Notes: generated by a model from the letters alone, not told the origin. Shown: positions 34,031 to 42,999, numbered from the stretch's first letter. The stretch: DNA of 64,000 bases from Streptomyces sp. NBC_01549 (GCF_026339955.1 NZ_JAPEPW010000001.1:2444501-2508500), one strand, 5' to 3'. Numbers and translations are program-made.

Positions 34031-34786
34031 TCAGGCGTCGGGGTCGAACGAGATGCCCGCCGGCATGGCCTTCGTGAGGTGGGCGGCGAAGTTGGCGTCC
34101 TTGAGACCGAAGTTGGCGCTGCCGAAGTCGTAGGCGCTCAGCTTGTCGCGCAGCCCCGCCGGGTAGCCGTTCCAGCCGACCAGGGCCGGGTACTGCCAGG
34201 TGTGGTAGCCGTTCTCCGGCGGCTCGTCGCCCGAGTTCGCGAGCCGGAAGTCGTGGGTGCTCAGACCGTCCTTGTGGTAGACGATCTTGGGGTGCGTGCC
34301 GTCCCACAGGACCTGGTCGGCGCTGTAGACGTTGAAGTCGCCGTGCGCGGACGTGGAGACGTACTTGGCCTGGTTGTTCTGCACCCAGACCGCCACGTGC
34401 TCCCAGTCGTGGCGGTGCCCGCCGATCGTGGCCTGGTCCTTCTCGAAGTAGAGGCCGTAGAGGATCACGCACCAGCCGTTGTTGCACTTCTCACGCGAGT
34501 AGCCGTTGGTGTTGTCGAGATCCGAGGTGTCGTGGCACTCGCCACTGAGCGAACCGGTCGGCTTGAGGCCCCCGTTGATGGTCCCGTCGGGACCGATGGC
34601 GGGCGTGGGGTAGCAGCCGTCGGTGTCGTAGTCGTACGCCGGCTGCCAGGTCTTCTCCAGGTCGTCCGCGTTGGCGGGCAGGGCCTTGGGCGGGGCGGCG
34701 AGCGCGCTGCCGGGGAAGGCGACGACGAGCGCGACGGCGCTGCCGAGGATGAGCGAGGCTCTGCGTACGCGCGAGCTCTTCTGCAC
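34031..34786 (-). CDS. NPP1/NLP-family secreted protein
   Basis: A 251-residue secreted protein of the necrosis- and ethylene-inducing-like (NLP) family. A signal sequence is visible (SLILGSAVALVVAFPGSALA) with cleavage expected near residue 31. The diagnostic heptapeptide region is GGHRHDWEHVAVWV, with the metal-binding His and the conserved W and E. Two Cys pairs (GECHD and EKCNNGWCVI) fit the fold. GTG at 34786 has AGGAGG 7 bases upstream; the frame is open to 34828 but those residues precede the signal. In plant pathogens NLPs permeabilise plant membranes; many saprophytic streptomycetes carry non-toxic homologues. Confidence 0.88.
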   Translation of the reverse strand: MQKSSRVRRASLILGSAVALVVAFPGSALAAPPKALPANADDLEKTWQPAYDYDTDGCYPTPAIGPDGTINGGLKPTGSLSGECHDTSDLDNTNGYSREKCNNGWCVILYGLYFEKDQATIGGHRHDWEHVAVWVQNNQAKYVSTSAHGDFNVYSADQVLWDGTHPKIVYHKDGLSTHDFRLANSGDEPPENGYHTWQYPALVGWNGYPAGLRDKLSAYDFGSANFGLKDANFAAHLTKAMPAGISFDPDA

Positions 34787-35203
34787 TGCGTCCTCCTGAG
34801 GGACCGCGAGGGGGTGGGGGTGGGGCAAGCGGTTTCATTGGCATGCCCGGATCACCCTCACCTGACTCGTTGAGCGCTCAAGCGGTGCGGGGTGTCGCAG
34901 CGGTGAAAGATCAACTAACAAAGGGGCAGGCGAGTTGACGCCGAGTGGGGGGCGGGGCCCCGAAGGGAGCGGAGAACCAGCGACGCGACCAGCGAGGGAC
35001 GAGCGACGTGACGAACGACGTGCCCCGACGAGCAACGCGCCCTACGGCATGCCCATCACCCCGGCCGAGACCTCGACCGGCATCACGCAGGCGGCACGGA
35101 GACGTCCGCGAACGACAACACGACCCCCTGGACCACACCAGGACGGGCCGGACAAACGACCCACCCTTGACCCCCCACCCTCCCCTCTCCCCCCTTCACC
35201 AGC
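34787..35203. other. gene-free interval
   Basis: No convincing coding frame. Positions 34960-35040 contain many short repeats of a GCGACG-type unit on the plus strand, and 35160-35215 is unusually C-rich. It may hold the promoter of the NPP1 gene near 34800-34870 and the end of the convergent MarR transcript; nothing else is recognisable. Confidence 0.6.
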
Positions 35204-35671
35204 TCACCCGCGCGGCCAGGGGCGCCCGTCGAGACGTTCGATGTCGCGGTTGAAGCGGCTGAGATAGGCGGCGAACTCGGCGACTTCCTCGGGATCCCAG
35301 TCGGTCATGATCTTCTCCAGACCGTCCAGGTTCTCGGCGCGATGGGCGTCCAGCCGGCGCCTGCCCTCGGCGGTGATGGTGAACTTGCGGGCGATGCCCC
35401 CCTCGGGGTCGGGCATGCGCTCGACGACCCCGGCCCGCAGCATCGCGGCGGTCTGCCGGTTGAGGGTGGACGCGTCCAGGCCGAAGGCCTCTCTGAGTCC
35501 ACCGATGGACATCGGGCCTTCCACCTGAATGCGGCTGAGCAGGACGTACGCACTGCGGTCCAGCCGCTCCTCACTCATCCCGCGCCCCCGCGGGTTGAGC
35601 ATGTGCATGTGACGCCCGAGCAGCATGGTCTCGAATTCCAGCAGGTCAAGTGGCTTGTCCACGCGAGGCAT
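35204..35671 (-). CDS. MarR-family transcriptional regulator
   Basis: A 155-residue winged-helix protein with the MarR DNA-binding part SIGGLREAFGLDASTLNRQTAAMLRAGVVERMPDPEGGIARKFTITAEGRR near residues 55-105 and helical dimer ends. It is divergent from the EmrB-type transporter at 35869, with an inverted repeat between them, so repression of that transporter is likely, with release by a small molecule. Confidence 0.85.
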   Translation of the reverse strand: MPRVDKPLDLLEFETMLLGRHMHMLNPRGRGMSEERLDRSAYVLLSRIQVEGPMSIGGLREAFGLDASTLNRQTAAMLRAGVVERMPDPEGGIARKFTITAEGRRRLDAHRAENLDGLEKIMTDWDPEEVAEFAAYLSRFNRDIERLDGRPWPRG

Positions 35672-35755
35672 CCTTCGGCTCCCGGCTCGCTTCCCCTACA
35701 GGAAAGCTACCTCCCGCCAGGTATACCATCGCAATGTGTATGATGCACTAGGCAT

Positions 35756-35782
35756 GCATGATGCACACTACGTGCACCATGC
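35756..35782. promoter_or_regulatory. inverted repeat operator between MarR and MFS
   Basis: GCATGATGCAC (35756-35766) and GTGCACCATGC (35772-35782) form 11-bp arms with one mismatch around a 5-base spacer, 87 bases upstream of the transporter start. TGATGCAC at 35741-35748 and GTGCACCTTGC near 35790 look like further half-sites, so the MarR protein may bind cooperatively. Confidence 0.7.
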
Positions 35783-35868
35783 AATTCGCGTGCACCTTGC
35801 AACTCGTACGCGACAGGCCCGGATGCGCAGCACGGCAACAAGCCCGGAAAGAGCAACAGGGAGTACTC

Positions 35869-37332
35869 GTGGACAGTTCTCAGCCCGCAGCCCGCTCCGG
35901 CGGTGTTGTCGGCATCCTCGCCTTCGGCGGCATCGTGGCCGCGATCACCCAGACCCTGGTGGTGCCACTGATCGGGGAACTCCCGACCCTCTTCGACACC
36001 ACCGCCTCGAACGCCTCCTGGGTCGTCACCGCCACGCTGCTCGCGGCTGCCGTGATCACCCCCGTCGCCGGCCGTCTCGGTGACATGTACGGCAAGAAGC
36101 GCATGCTTCTGGCCTCGCTGGTCCCGCTGGTCCTCGGCTCCGTGGTCTGCGCCCTGTCCTCCTCGGTCGTCCCGATGATCGCCGGACGCGGTCTGCAGGG
36201 CCTCGGCATGGGCGTGGTGCCGCTCGGCATCAGCCTGCTGCGCGACGTCGTACCGGCGGAGAAGCTCGGCTCGTCCATAGCGCTGATGAGCGCGTCCATG
36301 GGTGTGGGCGGCGCGCTCGGCCTGCCGTTCTCCGCGGCGATCGCCGAGAACGCCAGCTGGCGCGTGCTGTTCTGGGTCGTCGCCGCACTGACCCTCGCGG
36401 TCGCCACGCTGATCTGGTTCTTCGTGCCCGCGGGCCGCGAGAGCACCGCCGCGGGCAGCTTCGACCTGCTCGGCGCGATCGGCCTGGGCATCGCCCTGGT
36501 CTGCCTGCTCCTCGGAGTCTCCAAGGGCGCGGACTGGGGCTGGGGCAGCGGCACCACGCTCGGCCTGCTCGCCACCGCGGTCATCCTGCTGCTGGCCTGG
36601 GGCTGGTGGGAGCTGCGCACCGCCGAGCCGCTGGTCGACCTGCGTGTGACCGCCCGCCCGCAGGTACTGATGACGAACGCCGCCTCGATCCTGGTCGGCT
36701 TCGCGATGTACGCCCAGTCCCTCGTGATCCCCCAGCTGCTGCAGCTGCCCAAGGAGACCGGCTACGGCCTCGGCGAGTCGATGCTGGCCATGGGCCTGTG
36801 GATGGCCCCGGCCGGCCTGATGATGATGATCATCTCCCCGGTCGGCGCCAAGCTCTCCGCCGCCAAGGGCCCCCGGATCACCCTGACCGTCGGCGCCCTG
36901 ATCATCGCCCTCGGCTACGGCATCTCCCTGCCGCTCATCGGAAACGGCTCCGCCCTGGGCCTGCTCGCCGTGACCATCGTCTGCAGCACGGGCGTCGGTT
37001 TCGCCTACGGTGCGATGCCCGCCCTCATCATGGGTGCGGTACCCCAGTCGGAGACCGCCTCGGCCAACAGCTTCAACACGCTGATGCGCTCGATCGGCAG
37101 CTCCGTCTCGGCCGCCGTGATGGCCGTGGTCCTGGCCCAGATGACCACGAAGTTCGGCCCGGTCTCCCTGCCCTCCGAGAGCGGGTTCCGCGTCGCCATG
37201 CTGATCGGCTCCGGGGTCGGCATCGCCGCCGCGATCGTCGCCTTCCTCATCCCGGTCCGCGCGGCGGCCGCCCAGCCGCAGGTCGAGCCCGCCTCGGACG
37301 CGGCCCCCGAGGCGGTCGAGGCGAAGGCCTGA
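35869..37332 (+). CDS. MFS transporter, EmrB/QacA (DHA2) type
   Basis: A 487-residue drug:H+ antiporter with about 14 membrane helices. Family motifs include GRLGDMYGKKRMLLASLVPLVLGS after helix 2 and the helix 5 GxxxGGALGLPF region near residue 145. GTG at 35869 has GGGAG 6 bases upstream; the frame opens earlier but without a membrane start. It is divergently paired with a MarR repressor, so efflux of a toxic compound is likely. It is not obviously linked to the NRPS locus, being separated by the IS110 element. Confidence 0.88.
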   Translation: MDSSQPAARSGGVVGILAFGGIVAAITQTLVVPLIGELPTLFDTTASNASWVVTATLLAAAVITPVAGRLGDMYGKKRMLLASLVPLVLGSVVCALSSSVVPMIAGRGLQGLGMGVVPLGISLLRDVVPAEKLGSSIALMSASMGVGGALGLPFSAAIAENASWRVLFWVVAALTLAVATLIWFFVPAGRESTAAGSFDLLGAIGLGIALVCLLLGVSKGADWGWGSGTTLGLLATAVILLLAWGWWELRTAEPLVDLRVTARPQVLMTNAASILVGFAMYAQSLVIPQLLQLPKETGYGLGESMLAMGLWMAPAGLMMMIISPVGAKLSAAKGPRITLTVGALIIALGYGISLPLIGNGSALGLLAVTIVCSTGVGFAYGAMPALIMGAVPQSETASANSFNTLMRSIGSSVSAAVMAVVLAQMTTKFGPVSLPSESGFRVAMLIGSGVGIAAAIVAFLIPVRAAAAQPQVEPASDAAPEAVEAKA

Positions 37333-37614
37333 CCCCACCCGCGCACCCGAGCCACACTCTCGCAGCATTAAAGAAACCGCAGGTCAGTCCCCCTGTTCCC
37401 TTCGGGTGCGCCTTGCCGGCGTGAAAACATGGCTGCGGCGCCTGCCCGCCGACGCCGGTAGCTCGTTGGGACGTTGAGCCCGTAGGTCAGTCTGGTGCCG
37501 GGGCCGCAGAGGGGCCACGCACTGTTGCCATCGAGCACGCCGGTCAGATTTTCGCTCCCCCGCGGCCCCCTGGGCAGGCGTCGGCCCGTACGGATCGATA
37601 CCAGGGAGTTGTGC
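37333..37614 (+). ncRNA. non-coding left end of the IS110 element, possible bridge RNA region
   Basis: 282 bases before the transposase with no coding potential but several inverted stretches, as found in IS110-family left ends. In characterised IS110-group elements this region encodes a structured bridge RNA with two loops that pair with target and donor DNA. I infer the same here from position only; the loops were not derived and the exact RNA ends are unknown. Confidence 0.35.
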
Positions 37615-39040
37615 ATGGCGGACACCGACGACGGTGGCGTCGAGGAGATCGAGCAGGCCGAGGAGCTCGTGGCCCGTGTCGCGGCGATCGATATCGCCAA
37701 GGCGTCGGGCATGGTCTGTGTGCGGGTGCCGCACGAGGACAAGCCCGGCAAGCGCGTGCAGCGGGTCTTCAACACCGTCGCGACCAGCGGCGCGATCCTG
37801 GACCTGGCCGACCACCTGGTCTGCCAGGGCGTCACCCGGGTGGTGATGGAGGCGACGTCGACCTACTGGAAGCCGTACTTCTTTCTGCTGGAATCGCGTG
37901 GTCTGGAGTGCTGGCTGGTCAACGCCCGTGACGTCAAGAACGTCCCGGGCCGGCCCAAAACCGACCGCCTGGACGCGGTCTGGCTGGCCAAGCTCACCGA
38001 ACGCGGCATGCTCCGGCCCTCGTTCGTACCCCCGAAGCCGGTCCGTGAACTGCGCGATCTGACCCGGGCCCGGGCCGTCATGACCCACGAGCGCACCCGC
38101 CACAAGCAGCGCACCGAGAAACTCCTCGAGGACGCCCAGATCAAGCTGTCCACCGTGATCGCCGACATCTTCGGCGTCTCCGGCCGGGCCATGCTGGAGG
38201 CACTGATCGCGGGCGAACGCAGCCCCAAGGCGTTGGCGGACCTGGCCCACGGCACCATCAAGGCCAGCCACAGCACCCTGGCCGAGGCCCTGACCGGCCG
38301 GTTCGAAGAACACCACGCCTTCATGTGCCGGATGCTGCTGGACACCGTCGACTACCTCACCGTGCAGATCGACAAGCTCACCGCCCGGATCACCCTGCGT
38401 CTGGCCGAGCTGTCCACCACCGAGGACGACGAAGGCCCCGGACAGGGCACCCTCATACCGATCACCGACACCGAACGCCTCGACGAGATCCCCGGCGTCG
38501 GCCCCAGCACCGCGCAGGTCATCCTCGCCGAGACCGGCCTGGACATGACGGTCTTCCCCACCGCCGGCCATCTCGTGTCCTGGGCGAAACTCTCCCCACG
38601 CACCCTCCAGTCCGGAAACAAGAACACCTCCGGCCCCACCGGCAAAGGCAACCCCTGGCTCCGCGGCGCCCTCGGCGAAGCAGCAATCTCCGCCGCCCGC
38701 ACCGACACCTTCCTCGGCGCCCGCTACCGCCGCATCGTCAAACGCCGCGGCCACATGAAAGCCCTGGTCGCCGTCGCCCGCTCCATCCTGGTCGCCGTCT
38801 GGCACCTCATGAACGACCCGACCGCCCGCTACCGAGACCTCGGCCCCGACTTCCACACCCGCAACCTCGACCCGGCCCGCAAGAGCCGCGACCTCGTCCG
38901 CCAGCTCAAGGCCCTCGGCCACGACGTCACCCTCACCCCGGCAGCCGCCTGACATCCCACGACCCCACCGCCCCACACCAGCCCCCGACCGTCACCATCG
39001 AGGGGCTATCTCGCCATCCCCATCTGACCGTTGAGTTTTC
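37384..39040 (+). mobile_element. IS110-family insertion sequence (approximate ends)
   Basis: Built around the IS110 transposase at 37615-38952 with a long non-coding left side and a short right side. IS110 elements lack clear terminal inverted repeats and make no simple target duplication, so both ends are estimates. It sits between the MFS gene and the first MITE copy at the edge of the NRPS locus. Confidence 0.55.
37615..38952 (+). CDS. IS110 family transposase
   Basis: A 445-residue recombinase. The N-terminal DEDD domain contains AAIDIAKASGMVCVRVPHED, RVVMEATSTYWKPYFF and GRPKTDRLDAVWLAKL, supplying the acidic residues. The C-terminal Tnp_IS116/IS110 domain contains IPGVGPSTAQVILAETG and GNKNTSGPTGKGNPWLRGALGEAA, the region with the catalytic serine. 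ATG at 37615 follows AGGGAG. The frame is intact, so the element may be active. The upstream non-coding region is the expected position of a guide RNA. Confidence 0.9.
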   Translation: MADTDDGGVEEIEQAEELVARVAAIDIAKASGMVCVRVPHEDKPGKRVQRVFNTVATSGAILDLADHLVCQGVTRVVMEATSTYWKPYFFLLESRGLECWLVNARDVKNVPGRPKTDRLDAVWLAKLTERGMLRPSFVPPKPVRELRDLTRARAVMTHERTRHKQRTEKLLEDAQIKLSTVIADIFGVSGRAMLEALIAGERSPKALADLAHGTIKASHSTLAEALTGRFEEHHAFMCRMLLDTVDYLTVQIDKLTARITLRLAELSTTEDDEGPGQGTLIPITDTERLDEIPGVGPSTAQVILAETGLDMTVFPTAGHLVSWAKLSPRTLQSGNKNTSGPTGKGNPWLRGALGEAAISAARTDTFLGARYRRIVKRRGHMKALVAVARSILVAVWHLMNDPTARYRDLGPDFHTRNLDPARKSRDLVRQLKALGHDVTLTPAAA

Positions 39041-39275
39041 CGGTCAGATCCCTGGTCTGCGGTTTTCTGGTGTTTTCCGGCCGTGGCGGTTCTCTGGCAT
39101 TTCGGGCCGTGACCGAGCATCACCAACGGGCCCCGGCACCGGCGGACCCGGGCACCGTGCTCACCAGCACGGCGACGCAGACGAGTTACGGACCGAGCGG
39201 AGAGACGAGGCGGATCCGCCGGCACGGGGAATGGCGGACCGGGCCTGGCGGACCTGACGGAGACAGGGGCAGAAC
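38953..39275. other. non-coding interval between IS110 and MITE copy 1
   Basis: No gene with Streptomyces codon bias was seen. The first part belongs to the right end of IS110. CCGGTCAGAT near 39040 also occurs at 37541-37550, so it may relate to the element boundaries. The rest (39060-39275) is unassigned. Confidence 0.5.
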
Positions 39276-39518
39276 TAGAGCCTGTCCGGCGGATCATGCC
39301 GCAGACGCGGGGGTTGGCACGCCCTCCCCCAGAGGGGGTACCCCCAGCGGCGTTGTCGTCACTCGCCGACTCCCCCACTCTCGACTTCGCTCGAGCGGGG
39401 GGACCCCCATCGCGTCGACTCCCTCCTCCGCCTTGCAGCTGCACGCACCAACCCCCGCTCACCAGCGTCGATGAGGCGCCGCCTGTTTCCTGCGACTTGA
39501 TCCGCCGGACAGGCCCTA
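39276..39518. mobile_element. 243-bp MITE-like element, copy 1
   Basis: Ends are near-perfect inverted repeats, CCTGTCCGGCGGATCA and TGATCCGCCGGACAGG. The element is flanked by CTAG on both sides (39275-39278 and 39516-39519), which fits duplication of a central TA or CTAG. It encodes no transposase and is almost identical to copy 2 over its first ~190 bases. The right CTAG contains the mbtH stop codon. TIR type and TA/CTAG target resemble IS5-related non-autonomous elements; the family is inferred. Confidence 0.8.
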
Positions 39519-39713
39519 GCGGAGCGAGGCCGGGCGCATGTCCGTCCAGGTGGCGTCGACATGGGCCAGGCACTCCTGGCGGGTGGCACGCGTCAAGGTC
39601 GGCTCCCAGCCCGCCGGGACCTCCGCGAAGGACGGCCAGAGCGAGTGCTGGCCCTCGGAGTTGACCAGGACGGAGAAGGTGCCGTCGGCATCCTCGAAGG
39701 GGTTCGTTGCCAT
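39516..39713 (-). CDS. MbtH-like NRPS accessory protein
   Basis: A 65-residue MbtH homologue (NPFEDADGTFSVLVNSEGQHSLWP...VPAGWEPTLTRATRQECLAHVDATWTDMRP), with the conserved Trp residues that contact A domains. It binds and stabilises adenylation domains in NRPSs. ATG at 39713 has GAGGAAG 7 bases upstream. The C-terminus ends three residues after TDMRPAS because the stop codon is in the CTAG at the MITE end; the family usually extends a few residues more, so this gene may have lost its tail. It is transcribed away from SARP1 and is needed for NRPS1/NRPS2. Confidence 0.92.
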   Translation of the reverse strand: MATNPFEDADGTFSVLVNSEGQHSLWPSFAEVPAGWEPTLTRATRQECLAHVDATWTDMRPASLR

Positions 39714-39846
39714 GTCAGCTTCCTCTGCTCGGCGGTGCCTCGCCCCTGTGCGGCGGCGGGCGAACGTCACAATCCACTCTCCGCGATGACCTATATTCCC
39801 TCTCCATCGGTCCTACATATAGTGATTTGGATCAGAAAGGAGGCAC

Positions 39847-39876
39847 ATGATCACCTGGCGTGTGAGTGCCATGTGA
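39847..39876 (+). CDS. possible 9-residue upstream ORF in the SARP1 leader
   Basis: AAAGGAGG is followed closely by ATG ATC ACC TGG CGT GTG AGT GCC ATG TGA, encoding MITWRVSAM. It lies in an AT-rich leader with a TATAGT -10-like box just upstream, 46 bases before the SARP1 start. It could control SARP1 translation, or be chance; the 3-base spacing from GGAGG to ATG is short. Confidence 0.3.
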   Translation: MITWRVSAM

Positions 39877-39922
39877 ACGCTTTATGGATCTTGGTTGATT
39901 ATGCGACGCGGCAAGGCCCACA

Positions 39923-42900
39923 ATGTCTCGGCGACTCCGGGTGGGGGACTCGGGGGAAGTGGAGGGCGTCTTGCACCGGATCGACTTCAGGCTGCTCGGA
40001 CCGCTGGACGTACGGGTGGACGGGGAGCCCGTCAGACTTGGTGGTGGCCGTCAGCGCACCGTGCTGACGATGCTCCTCATCGCTCTGAACAGAGTGGTCT
40101 CCGTGGACGCCCTCATCGAGGCCGTCTGGGGCGAGGAGCCACCGGCCACCGCGCGGAACCAGGTCGCCATCTGTGTCACCGCGCTGCGCAAGACCTTCCG
40201 CACCTCGGCCGGCGTCGACGACCTGATCGTCACCTCCCACCCCGGCTACATCCTCGACCTCGGCGAGCATCGGATCGACATCCACGAGGTCGAGACCCGG
40301 GTGCGCAAGGCGCGGGAGCTGGCCCGGGCCGGCGACACCGTCCAGGCGTGCGCCCTGTTCACCGAGGCGCTCTCGCTGTGGCGCGGATCCGCGCTCGACG
40401 GGGCTGCGGGCGGACCCATCGACCACGAGGCCTCCCGGCTCGCCGAGTTCCGGCTGGAGCTGCGCGAGGAGCAGGCGGGACTGCAACTGCAGCTCGGCCA
40501 GCACCGTTCACTCATCTCCGACTTGGCCGCGCTGGTCCGCGAGCACCCGCTGCGGGAACAGGCCCGGGCCCATCTGATGCTGGCCCAGTACCGTTCGGGG
40601 CGGCGGGCCGAGGCGCTGGAGATCTTCCGCGAGGGACGCCAGGTGCTCGTGGAGGAGCTGGGCATCGAGCCCGGCGCCGAGCTGCAGGAGCTGCACGAAC
40701 TGATCCTGCGGGACGACCCCGAGCTGACCCTGCCGCCGGAGCCCCAGGTCGCCCCGGAGCCGCGTACCGTGCCCGCGCAACTCCCTTCGTCGGCCGCCGC
40801 GTTCACCGGGCGCAGCCGGGAACTCGCGCTGCTCGACCGGCTGCTCGACGGGGAGGGCCAGGAGTCGCCGCTCGCCGTGGCGGCCGTCTCCGGCATCGCC
40901 GGGGTCGGCAAGAGCGCGCTCACGGTGCACTGGGCCCACCAGGTCGCCGGGCGGTTCCCGGACGGCCAGCTCTTCGCCGACCTGCGCGGCTACGACGAGT
41001 CGGACTCGCCGCAGGCGCCGACCGCCGTGCTCGACCGGTTCCTGCGCGCGCTCGGCGTGCCGGGGCCCCAGATACCGGGCGACCAGCACGAGCGGGCCGC
41101 GCTGTACCGGTCGATCCTGGACGGCAAACGGATCCTGGTGGTGCTCGACAACGCCCGGTCGTTCGCGCAGATCCGGCCGCTGCTGCCGGGCGGCCGCCAC
41201 TGCTGTGTACTGATCACCAGCCGGGACGCCATCGACGACCTCACCGGCGACTACGACGTACACCGCATCGAGCTGAACGTGCTCGGCCAGGCGGAGGCGA
41301 CCGCCATGCTCGGTGCGGTGGCCGGACCGGAGCGGATCGCCGCCGACCCGGAGGCCGCCGCCCGGCTCGGCACGCTCTGCGACCGGCTGCCGCTGGCACT
41401 GCGGATCGCGGGCGCCCGGTTGGCCGCCAAGCCCCACTGGTCGGTCCGGCACCTGGTGCGACGCCTGGAGGACCAGCGACGCCGGCTCGACGAACTCAGC
41501 CCCAACGAGGGCGGCGTGCGAGCCGGTTTCCGGCTCAGCTACCGCGATCTGCCGCCCGCGGCGGCCCGCATGTACCGGCGGCTCGGGCTGCTGACCATGC
41601 CCGACTTCGCGGCATGGGTCGGCGCGACGGTGCTCGACACCGACCCGATCGAGGCCGAGGACCTCATCGAGCAACTGGTCGACGCCCAGCTCCTGGAGGT
41701 CGCCTCGGGCCGCCCCGGCGAGCCGCCCCGCTACCGCTTTCAGGCCCTGCTGCGCCTGTTCGCCTGGGAGTGCGCCCAGGAGGAGGACACCCCGGAGGAG
41801 CGCGAGGGCGTCCTCGACCGGGCCCTGGACGGCTGGCTCTCGCTGTGCTGGGTCGCCTACCAGCGGTTGTACGGCGCCGAGTTCGCGTCCCTGGACGGGA
41901 TCCCGGAGCCGAACCTTCCGCAGTCGCTGGTGGAGGAGCTGCTCACGGATCCGATGGAGTGGATGGAGGCGGAGCACAGCGCCCTGGTCGACGCGGTCCG
42001 GCAGGCCGCCGAGACCGGCCGGGCCGCCCATGCCTGGAAGTTGGCGCTGCTCAGCAACCCGCTGCAGGAGTCCCGCAACTATCTGGAGGAGTGGGAGATC
42101 TGCTCCGAGCGCGCGTTGGCGGCCGCTCAGCGGTGCTTCGACCGCCAGGGTGAGGCCAGCATGCAGCGGCTGCTCGGCGGGGTCGCGCTGCACACCCAGC
42201 GTTACGAGATCGCCGAGGGGCGGCTCAGGGCGGCCCTGCGGATCTTCGACGAGATCGGCGACGTGGCGGGCGCCGCCCTCACCCGGCGCATGCTCACCCA
42301 CAACGCGCGGGTACGCGGCGACCTCGACCAGGCGCTGCGGGACGGCGAGGCCTCGCTACTCGGCTTCCGGGAGATCGGGGACGCCCGCGGCGAGTCGCAC
42401 GGGCTCGGCGCCCTGGCGCAGATAGAGCTGGAGCGCGGAAACCTGGAGCGCAGCCTGCGACTGTCCACCGAGGCCATAGCCCTGAGCCGGGCGACGGGGC
42501 TGGTGCGCGGCCTCGCACAGTCCATCCTCCGCCTGGCCGAGGCACTGACGCGGCACGGCCGGCTCGACGAGGCGGCGAGCGAGTGCGACGAAGCCTTGAG
42601 GATCGTCCGGGAGCACGGCGACCGGACCGGCGAGGCCCACATCCTGCGGCTCGCGGGCGAGATTCTCTGGCGGCAGGGGAATCTGACCGAGGCGGAGGTG
42701 ACCCTGCAGGAGGCGTTCACGATCGCCGACGACATCAGCGACCATCTGCTGCGGGCCCGGGCCGAGGCCAATCTGGGCTGCCTGGACCTGCTGGCCGGGC
42801 GGGACGGGGCGGTGGGCCGGCTGCGCCGGGCCAGGAACACCTTCGCCGAGTACGGCGCCAGACCACAGGGCGAACGGATCACCCTGGTCATGGACTCGTT

Positions 42901-42967
42901 GACCGCGGAGCATCCCCCGTACGGGCCGTCGCCCGAGGAGCTCCGGCAGTTACTCTCCGCGCACTGA
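39923..42967 (+). CDS. SARP-family regulator with NB-ARC and TPR domains (SARP1)
   Basis: A pathway-specific activator candidate of about 1014 residues: OmpR-type DNA-binding domain (about 20-115), BTAD (about 120-265), NB-ARC ATPase with P-loop GIAGVGKS near 330, and C-terminal TPR repeats (about 700-1000). The DNA-binding start is RIDFRLLGPLDVRVDGEPV, so the true start may be a GTG at 39959 or TTG at 39971, which have better purine-rich sequences than ATG at 39923. A TTA codon (42950-42952) near the C-terminus makes it bldA-dependent. It is divergent from mbtH and likely drives the NRPS genes. Confidence 0.9.
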   Translation: MSRRLRVGDSGEVEGVLHRIDFRLLGPLDVRVDGEPVRLGGGRQRTVLTMLLIALNRVVSVDALIEAVWGEEPPATARNQVAICVTALRKTFRTSAGVDDLIVTSHPGYILDLGEHRIDIHEVETRVRKARELARAGDTVQACALFTEALSLWRGSALDGAAGGPIDHEASRLAEFRLELREEQAGLQLQLGQHRSLISDLAALVREHPLREQARAHLMLAQYRSGRRAEALEIFREGRQVLVEELGIEPGAELQELHELILRDDPELTLPPEPQVAPEPRTVPAQLPSSAAAFTGRSRELALLDRLLDGEGQESPLAVAAVSGIAGVGKSALTVHWAHQVAGRFPDGQLFADLRGYDESDSPQAPTAVLDRFLRALGVPGPQIPGDQHERAALYRSILDGKRILVVLDNARSFAQIRPLLPGGRHCCVLITSRDAIDDLTGDYDVHRIELNVLGQAEATAMLGAVAGPERIAADPEAAARLGTLCDRLPLALRIAGARLAAKPHWSVRHLVRRLEDQRRRLDELSPNEGGVRAGFRLSYRDLPPAAARMYRRLGLLTMPDFAAWVGATVLDTDPIEAEDLIEQLVDAQLLEVASGRPGEPPRYRFQALLRLFAWECAQEEDTPEEREGVLDRALDGWLSLCWVAYQRLYGAEFASLDGIPEPNLPQSLVEELLTDPMEWMEAEHSALVDAVRQAAETGRAAHAWKLALLSNPLQESRNYLEEWEICSERALAAAQRCFDRQGEASMQRLLGGVALHTQRYEIAEGRLRAALRIFDEIGDVAGAALTRRMLTHNARVRGDLDQALRDGEASLLGFREIGDARGESHGLGALAQIELERGNLERSLRLSTEAIALSRATGLVRGLAQSILRLAEALTRHGRLDEAASECDEALRIVREHGDRTGEAHILRLAGEILWRQGNLTEAEVTLQEAFTIADDISDHLLRARAEANLGCLDLLAGRDGAVGRLRRARNTFAEYGARPQGERITLVMDSLTAEHPPYGPSPEELRQLLSAH

Positions 42968-42999
42968 CTCTCTCGCCGAAACAGAGCGCCTGAACGGAG

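Noticed and set aside
35707..37368. 553-codon minus-strand frame opposite the MFS gene
   Set aside because: Shadow of the transporter, rich in Gly, Asp and Arg repeats, without domain features.
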